Below, piece by piece: positions 1-4,596 of a stretch of 7,362 bases of DNA. Numbering within the stretch: position 1 is the first letter of the stretch; each line of letters opens with the position of its first letter. The notes below the pieces were generated by a model, which worked only from the letters and a program-made list of their open reading frames with translations, was not told the origin of the DNA and made no database searches. Source of the stretch: RACS-047 sp031553855 (GTDB lineage: Bacteria; Bacillota; Clostridia; Christensenellales; Pumilibacteraceae); contig JAVBKW010000017.1 in assembly GCA_031553855.1 (NCBI GenBank), positions 1 through 7,362 of the forward strand, given 5' to 3'. The translations under genes and the position numbers were made by a program.

Positions 1-1
1 G

Positions 2-162
2 TACTCTGTAAAATCAATTAGTTGACTTAAAATACGGCATCTTTTAAGCAATAAAAAGTCTTTTTTTCTTGTAGGTAGCGCTGCTACCCCCTGCAAAAAC
101 AAGCCTTTTTCTAATCTTAAAATCTGCTCGCCTTTAAGTCAACCATAAGATTTTACAGAGTA
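2..162. repeat. Long imperfect palindrome, MITE-like element or giant hairpin
   Basis: Almost the whole region upstream of dapA is one inverted repeat. Bases 2-15 are the exact reverse complement of 149-162, and 21-31 of 133-143, with an unmatched 5-base block between them on each side. The inner arms (about 37-73 and 89-127) still match recognisably, with mismatches and small gaps. The centre is a perfect hairpin: GGTAGC at 74-79, loop 80-82, GCTACC at 83-88. Each end reads TA followed by CTCTGTAAAATC, so the flanking TA could be the target duplication typical of IS630/Tc1-mariner elements, or simply part of the repeat. There is no coding capacity. A non-autonomous MITE is my preferred reading; a structured leader RNA or terminator is the alternative. 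The left flank is cut off by the window edge. Confidence 0.75.
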
Positions 163-180
163 AGAGGTTAAATTTAAAAA
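152..180 (+). promoter_or_regulatory. Candidate SigA-type promoter for dapAB
   Basis: TTTACA at 152-157 resembles a -35 box (5 of 6 bases). Exactly 17 bases later, TAAAAA at 175-180 resembles a -10 box (4 of 6). This would start transcription near 187, about 47 bases before dapA. The -35 box lies in the right terminal repeat of the palindromic element, so the element may supply part of this promoter. The region is A/T-rich and chance matches are common, so this is a weak call. Confidence 0.3.
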
Positions 181-233
181 AATTTTCCATTAAAGGCATA
201 AACGCTTTTTTTGAAAAAACGGAGGATTATATT

Positions 234-1112
234 ATGGCTCTATTTACAGGCAGCGGCGTCGCGATGATAACGCCCTTTACTCAGGACGGCATAAATTACG
301 ACGCTTTAGGTAAAATTATCGAGCATATTATCAAAGGCAAAACCAACGCACTCTTTGTTCTCGGCACAACAGGCGAGCCCAGCACCATGACGCGCGAAGA
401 AAAGGAAAAGGTCTTAGAATTTTCTATCGCAAAGGTTAATAAGCGCATACCCGTATTTGCCGGCGCGGGCGGCAACAACACGTCCGATGCGGTTGATTTT
501 GCCAGACGCTGCGAAAAAATCGGCGCAGACGGCTTGCTTGTAGTTACGCCCTACTATAATAAATGCACGCAAAACGGCGCAGTTGCCCATTATCAGGCTA
601 TATCAGACGCTGTAAACGTTCCGATCGTTGCTTATAACGTACCGGGCAGGACCGGCTTTAATATCGCGCCGTCCACCTGCTTAAGCTTAGCTAAAATTAA
701 AAATATTCGCGCTATAAAAGAGGCAAGCGGAAATATCGACCAGATTTTAGAGGCTGCAAGGCTCACCGACGGCAAGCTCGACCTTTACAGCGGCGACGAT
801 TCTTTAACAGTTCCGGCAATGTCGATAGGCGCAAAAGGCGTAATTTCCGTTGCGGCAAACGTTATACCCGAAACTATACATAATATGGCCGCGCTTTGCC
901 TTGAAAATAGATTTTTGGAAGCCGCAAAAATCCAATTCAGCATAGCTACGTTTGTTAAAGCGTTGTTTTCCGAAGTTAACCCTATTCCCTGCAAAAAAGC
1001 AATGCAGCTGCTTGGCTTTGACGCAGGGATCCCCAGACTTCCGCTTACGGAAATGGAGCCGGAGCATACAGAGCTTCTCAAAGCTGAAATGAAAAAACTA
1101 TCGCTTATTTAG
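234..1112 (+). CDS. dapA: 4-hydroxy-tetrahydrodipicolinate synthase (DHDPS)
   Basis: DapA condenses pyruvate with aspartate semialdehyde in the cytoplasm, the first committed step towards diaminopimelate and lysine. The 292-residue protein is full length for this class I aldolase (TIM barrel) family. Visible motifs are GTTGE at 44-48, TPYYNK at 105-110, YNVPGRT at 134-140, IKEASG at 161-166 and YSGDD at 185-189. By alignment from memory with the E. coli enzyme, K162 is the Schiff-base lysine, Y134, T45 and Y108 form the proton relay, and R139 binds the substrate carboxylate. The residue matching E. coli His56 is K57 and that matching His53 is R54, as in lysine-insensitive Gram-positive enzymes. 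The start is supported by GGAGGA at 221-226, seven bases before the ATG. dapB follows after 17 bases, so the two are very likely co-transcribed. Confidence 0.97.
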   Translation: MALFTGSGVAMITPFTQDGINYDALGKIIEHIIKGKTNALFVLGTTGEPSTMTREEKEKVLEFSIAKVNKRIPVFAGAGGNNTSDAVDFARRCEKIGADGLLVVTPYYNKCTQNGAVAHYQAISDAVNVPIVAYNVPGRTGFNIAPSTCLSLAKIKNIRAIKEASGNIDQILEAARLTDGKLDLYSGDDSLTVPAMSIGAKGVISVAANVIPETIHNMAALCLENRFLEAAKIQFSIATFVKALFSEVNPIPCKKAMQLLGFDAGIPRLPLTEMEPEHTELLKAEMKKLSLI

Positions 1113-1129
1113 AAGGATAAAAGTACATA

Positions 1130-1876
1130 ATGATGAAAATTTTTCTGTTCGGAATAAACGGTAAAATGGGTAAGATGATCTGCGAAAGCGCGGGAAACTT
1201 TCCAGGAGTCGAAATTTGCGGCGGTTTCGACTTAAATAAAACCTCCGCTTATAAGGTTTTTGATAATGTTGACGCCGTTGATATTCCTTTCGACGTGATA
1301 GTTGATTTTTCCCGTCCCGAAGCTCTCGACAATATTATAAAGCTTGCGGAAAAATTCAAAAAACCGGTAGTTTTTGCCACCACCGGATATGACGAAAACG
1401 CATTAAAAAAGATTGAAGCTTTAAGTAAAAAGGTAGCGGTTTTCAGGTCCGGCAATATGAGTCTGGGCGTCAATACCGTAATAGAGCTTGTGGAGCGCGC
1501 AACAGAGATTTTATTTGACCGTTTCGACGTGGAAATAATCGAAAAACACCATAACCAAAAGGTCGACTCTCCCTCCGGCACAGCAAAAATGCTGGCGGAC
1601 GCCGTTAATAAAGCGGCGGATGAAAAAGCAGCTTTTGTTTACGGTCGCGAAGGAAAAGACACTTTAAGAAAAAAGAACGACGTTGGCATCCACGCTGTAC
1701 GCGGCGGCACGATAATTGGCGAACACGAAGTGATGTTTTGCGGCAACGATGAGATAGTAACTATTTCCCATACCGCCCTTTCGCGCAAGATATTTGCCGA
1801 CGGCGCAATCAACGCCGCGATTTATATGAACGGCAAAAAAACCGGAATGTACAATATGAAAAATGTTCTCGGCTAA
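1130..1876 (+). CDS. dapB: 4-hydroxy-tetrahydrodipicolinate reductase (DHDPR)
   Basis: DapB reduces the DapA product with NAD(P)H to tetrahydrodipicolinate, the next step of the diaminopimelate/lysine pathway. The 248-residue length is normal for a Gram-positive DapB. The N-terminal Rossmann domain shows GINGKMG (8-14, GxxGxxG), acidic D34 after the second strand, VDFSRPEA (58-65) and ATTGY (83-87). The tetramerisation and catalytic domain shows SGNMSLGVN (107-115) and the signature EKHHNQKVDSPSGTA (138-152), where H140, H141 and K144 are the expected catalytic and substrate-binding residues. IHAVRGG (187-193) follows. D34 suggests NADH can be used; this is inferred. The best ribosome binding site, AGAAGGA at 1111-1117, overlaps the dapA stop codon and lies 12 bases before the first ATG, which suggests translational coupling. 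A second ATG directly follows at 1133 and could also serve as the start. Confidence 0.97.
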   Translation: MMKIFLFGINGKMGKMICESAGNFPGVEICGGFDLNKTSAYKVFDNVDAVDIPFDVIVDFSRPEALDNIIKLAEKFKKPVVFATTGYDENALKKIEALSKKVAVFRSGNMSLGVNTVIELVERATEILFDRFDVEIIEKHHNQKVDSPSGTAKMLADAVNKAADEKAAFVYGREGKDTLRKKNDVGIHAVRGGTIIGEHEVMFCGNDEIVTISHTALSRKIFADGAINAAIYMNGKKTGMYNMKNVLG

Positions 1877-1944
1877 TTCCCGGCATTTTTCATGGCTTTT
1901 TATACCGCCCCAATATGACGGAATGAAATTTAGAATGAATACTT

Positions 1945-1991
1945 TATACCAAAAAAAGAAACCATGGCGATATGGTTTCTTTTTTTGTATA
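1945..1991. terminator. Bidirectional intrinsic terminator between dapB and the GH95-like gene
   Basis: GAAACCAT at 1958-1965 pairs with ATGGTTTC at 1972-1979 around a 6-base loop. The stem is extended by seven A (1951-1957) against seven T (1980-1986), and further out by TATAC (1945-1949) against GTATA (1987-1991), with C1950 bulged. Each strand therefore has a hairpin followed by a T run. It lies between convergent genes, 68 bases after the dapB stop and 19 bases after the stop of the - strand gene, as expected for a shared terminator. Confidence 0.9.
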
Positions 1992-2009
1992 AGCTATATT
2001 TTGCCTTTT

Positions 2010-4397
2010 CTAAAATTTAAGGTCTAAAACTATGACCTTTCCCGCAGGAAGCTCAAGATTTGACACAAGGCCGCTTTCGTAATCTACTGTTTCTTTCCCG
2101 ACCGGCTTCATCTTTTTTGCGCCAGAGGGCAAAACAATATTTACTTTAACGCTGCGGCGCGATTTAATTTTTGCGTTTAGAGAACCTTTCTTTTTATCCC
2201 ACGCCATTGAGACGATTTCTGCGCCGGTTCTTGTTAAAAAGCCGTTTATTTCACCTTTCGATAATTCCTCGGTGATAGCGGGAAGTAGTTTTATAGTTGA
2301 AGAATCAGACTGTATAAGCATTTCCTGTATTGCGCTTGTTATGCCCATATTCGGCTCTATAGTGTAGCTTGCCCAATTGTCTGTGTTCCCGATACCCATT
2401 CCGCGCCAATCGCTTGAAGTGAAAATCAAGTTGCTCATCGCCATGCCGCGGATAGTTGACGCGATCGTTTCCATAGCTGAATTACCGTCGCTAAGCCTTG
2501 CAAAAATGTTCGCATATCTTGAAAGCGACATTGAGGTTTGATTTTTTACGGCTGACTGCGCTTTCTTTTTTAATGTGTTTTCAAACGCTTTAAAAAGCTC
2601 GGGCTTTGAGGAATTGATTTCGGTTCCGGGATAAACCGGATAAAACATAGGGCTTGAGGGCATCGAAAGGTTGTCGGCAAGCCTTGAATCGAGATATTCC
2701 TTGACGGTATTATCGCTGTTTATCTGATATTCGGGGATTTTTGTAAGCATGTGCTGCCATTTGGGAATATCAGGCTTATTGATTCCGGCAATTTCAGACC
2801 CGTTTATAAGGTTTTGCAAAAGCTCTTTAGCGATCGAAAAATCTATAGATGAATTTCTGGCGATGCTTATAGTTTCGCCCTGAAAAAGGTTTCCCGGGTA
2901 TGATTCGGGCGAGAAAGACGGACTGGTTTCATAAGGGCCGTCGCCGGCTGACTTTAAAAAGTTTTCATAAAACAACGCGGTTTCTTTCATGAACGGCAAC
3001 GCCCTGTTTTTTAAGAAGTTTTTATCGTCCATATATAAATAATAATCATAAAACAGCTGACATATCCAGCCTGCCGCACCAGTAAAGTGCATCACTTTGT
3101 TATCAAGGCTGCCAAAAACGCCCGTCCCGTGCGCCATTATAGCGGGAATCAAAATACCGCGGCTCGAATAAATTCTTGAGGCGTTCTTTTTCAAGTCCTC
3201 AAATACGCTTTCATAAAAAACAAAAACGCTTTCTAAAAATTCGGTCATATTGCCGGCAAGTACGTGCGAATAAAGTGTTTGCAAGCTTGCCGCCGCTGCT
3301 ATTTGGCTGTCTTGGGCCTTATAATCGCCGCACCATAAGCCATAAGGGGCAAGAGGCCTCGACCCTTTTTTAGAGCCGCAAACAGTTAAATACCTGCCGT
3401 ATGCCCAAATTTTTTCAAGCAACGCCGGAGATATCTCTCCGCTTGTGAAAACGTCGTCGATCATATAATCGGTAAATTTATCCCTGCCCTCGGCGTCAAA
3501 GTCTACTTCCGCGCTGTTAAAAAGGCGGCTGTGGATAGGAGTATGCTCTTTGAGTAGTTTTTCATATGTAAGTTTGACGCCTTGCAGCTGTGTAGTTATA
3601 GCCTTCCATTCTTTTTCGCGCTGACTTTCAATAAACGGCTTAAGTAAAACTAAAACCTTATCCGCGCCTTTGATGGAAAGCGAATCTGAATTGACGGCCA
3701 TTGCGCCGCCGTAGTGATTTACAAATGCGACTGCTCCGAATTCTGTGCCGTTATCGGAACGCGCCGAAAAATACATAAAGAATTTATCATACTTCACATT
3801 TACGCCGTCGGGAGTTTTTGAAACTGTGCCGGGCGTGCGGTTATTGAATTTATCGTGAACGTCAAAAGAAAAATTGACGTCTATAGTTTTGGGTCCGGTG
3901 TGAGTAATTTCGTAGGCAATAAGATTTTGCGCCTGCGAAACAAACATACTGCGCTCAAACCTCGTAGTGCCGTCCTTAAAAGTAACAGAAATCTCGCCGT
4001 TTTCCATATTCAGTATGCGCGAGTATTCCTTGATTTGCTTATCGGGTTTCATTTCGATTTTAAAATCGCATAGTGGCAGCGGATAACTCAAAAGCGGCCT
4101 GTAGCCCTTTGTTATAAGCGCGCCGGACAGTATGCTTTCGGCATCTTTAAAGTGGCCGTCGTCAATTTTCTTTTTAACGTCGGTAATTTTGCCGGAAATA
4201 TCCTGCAATACCCCGACATGGCCCTGCCACCATAAATCACTATGGTTAATCATAACAACGTCATTTGCGGCGCCGCCAGTAACGGCAGCACCGATCACGC
4301 CGTTGCCGCAAGGCAACGCATCTCTCCAGGTCGAACCCCACCATGAGGCGGGCTTTGAGAATTTCAGCGCGTTTTTAGGTTTTCTGATTGTAACCAT
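2010..4397 (-). CDS. GH95-family-like glycoside hydrolase, divergent active site
   Basis: This 795-residue protein has the GH95 layout: an N-terminal beta-sandwich (about 5-255) with LPCGNGVIGA (28-37) and INHSDLWWQG (50-59), a helical linker, an (alpha/alpha)6 barrel (about 320-690) and a C-terminal beta domain (about 700-795). Family hallmarks are SPSFSPES (492-499), SSIDFSIAKELL (516-527), EPNMGITSAIQEMLIQS (681-697) and IKLLPAI (702-708). GH95 enzymes are inverting alpha-L-fucosidases or alpha-L-galactosidases. E498 aligns with the general acid of the Bifidobacterium enzyme (E566, from memory). The usual NIN..MNYW asparagines that activate water are replaced by an Ala/Ser-rich stretch near 367-371, and the Asp of FQIDGNFG is E681. 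Substrate and even activity are therefore uncertain. There is no signal peptide, so it should be cytoplasmic and act on imported oligosaccharides. An in-frame ATG at 4448 was rejected because it lacks a ribosome binding site and lies upstream of the predicted transcription start. The gene appears monocistronic. Confidence 0.85.
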   Translation of the reverse strand: MVTIRKPKNALKFSKPASWWGSTWRDALPCGNGVIGAAVTGGAANDVVMINHSDLWWQGHVGVLQDISGKITDVKKKIDDGHFKDAESILSGALITKGYRPLLSYPLPLCDFKIEMKPDKQIKEYSRILNMENGEISVTFKDGTTRFERSMFVSQAQNLIAYEITHTGPKTIDVNFSFDVHDKFNNRTPGTVSKTPDGVNVKYDKFFMYFSARSDNGTEFGAVAFVNHYGGAMAVNSDSLSIKGADKVLVLLKPFIESQREKEWKAITTQLQGVKLTYEKLLKEHTPIHSRLFNSAEVDFDAEGRDKFTDYMIDDVFTSGEISPALLEKIWAYGRYLTVCGSKKGSRPLAPYGLWCGDYKAQDSQIAAAASLQTLYSHVLAGNMTEFLESVFVFYESVFEDLKKNASRIYSSRGILIPAIMAHGTGVFGSLDNKVMHFTGAAGWICQLFYDYYLYMDDKNFLKNRALPFMKETALFYENFLKSAGDGPYETSPSFSPESYPGNLFQGETISIARNSSIDFSIAKELLQNLINGSEIAGINKPDIPKWQHMLTKIPEYQINSDNTVKEYLDSRLADNLSMPSSPMFYPVYPGTEINSSKPELFKAFENTLKKKAQSAVKNQTSMSLSRYANIFARLSDGNSAMETIASTIRGMAMSNLIFTSSDWRGMGIGNTDNWASYTIEPNMGITSAIQEMLIQSDSSTIKLLPAITEELSKGEINGFLTRTGAEIVSMAWDKKKGSLNAKIKSRRSVKVNIVLPSGAKKMKPVGKETVDYESGLVSNLELPAGKVIVLDLKF

Positions 4398-4406
4398 TTT
4401 GTAATA

Positions 4407-4411
4407 TCTCC
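4407..4411 (-). promoter_or_regulatory. Ribosome binding site fixing the start of the GH95-like gene
   Basis: The - strand reads GGAGA here, nine bases before the ATG at 4397-4395. The alternative in-frame ATG 51 bases upstream (4448) has only A/T-rich sequence in front of it. The N-terminal region following the chosen start (MVTIRKPKNALKF) leads directly into the family's first conserved block. Confidence 0.85.
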
Positions 4412-4450
4412 GTTGAATTGAATTAACTAACTTTCCTGACCGGCTCATTA

Positions 4451-4479
4451 ATTATAGCAAAATAATAAAAAAATGTCCA
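4451..4479 (-). promoter_or_regulatory. SigA-type promoter of the GH95-like gene
   Basis: On the - strand, TGGACA (4479-4474) is a 5-of-6 match to the -35 consensus. After exactly 17 bases, TATAAT (4456-4451) is a perfect -10 box. The predicted transcription start is near 4444, giving a leader of about 47 bases before the ATG at 4397. The match quality and placement make this the strongest promoter in the window. Confidence 0.8.
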
Positions 4480-4544
4480 GTTAAAATTACACTAAATAAT
4501 AAATACGGCGCGACAATTTTCCCTTATTGAAAAATTAAGAAAAC

Positions 4545-4578
4545 AAAAAAAAGTCCCGGTTTTTACTCCGGAACTTTT
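4545..4578 (-). terminator. Intrinsic terminator of the M28-like membrane protein gene
   Basis: Read on the - strand, AAAGTTCCGG (4577-4568) pairs with CCGGGACTTT (4559-4550) around an 8-base loop, followed by an unbroken run of eight T (4552-4545). One pair (4572 with 4555) is G-U in the - strand RNA but would be a C-A mismatch in + strand RNA, which points to - strand use. It lies 19 bases after the M28-like gene's stop and upstream of the next gene's promoter, separating the two transcription units. Confidence 0.9.
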
Positions 4579-4596
4579 ATAGCTGATTAAAAAATT

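Noticed and set aside
1..233. Lysine riboswitch or T-box leader before dapA
   Set aside because: These are common before lysine genes in Bacillota, but the region lacks their conserved core motifs and is instead a simple two-arm palindrome.
785..1081. Reading frames of 87-98 codons antisense to dapA
   Set aside because: They overlap a well-conserved essential gene, have no ribosome binding sites and encode nothing recognisable. They are shadow frames of dapA codon use.
1249..1581. 110-codon frame antisense to dapB
   Set aside because: It lies entirely within dapB and has no translation signals or recognisable domain.
4413..4432. Imperfect inverted repeat in the leader of the GH95-like gene as a sugar-repressor operator
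   Set aside because: Only about 10 of 16 bases are symmetric in A/T-rich sequence, and it does not match an operator I recognise.
4398..4448. N-terminal extension of the GH95-like protein from the ATG at 4448
   Set aside because: There is no ribosome binding site, and the ATG lies four bases upstream of the predicted transcription start.
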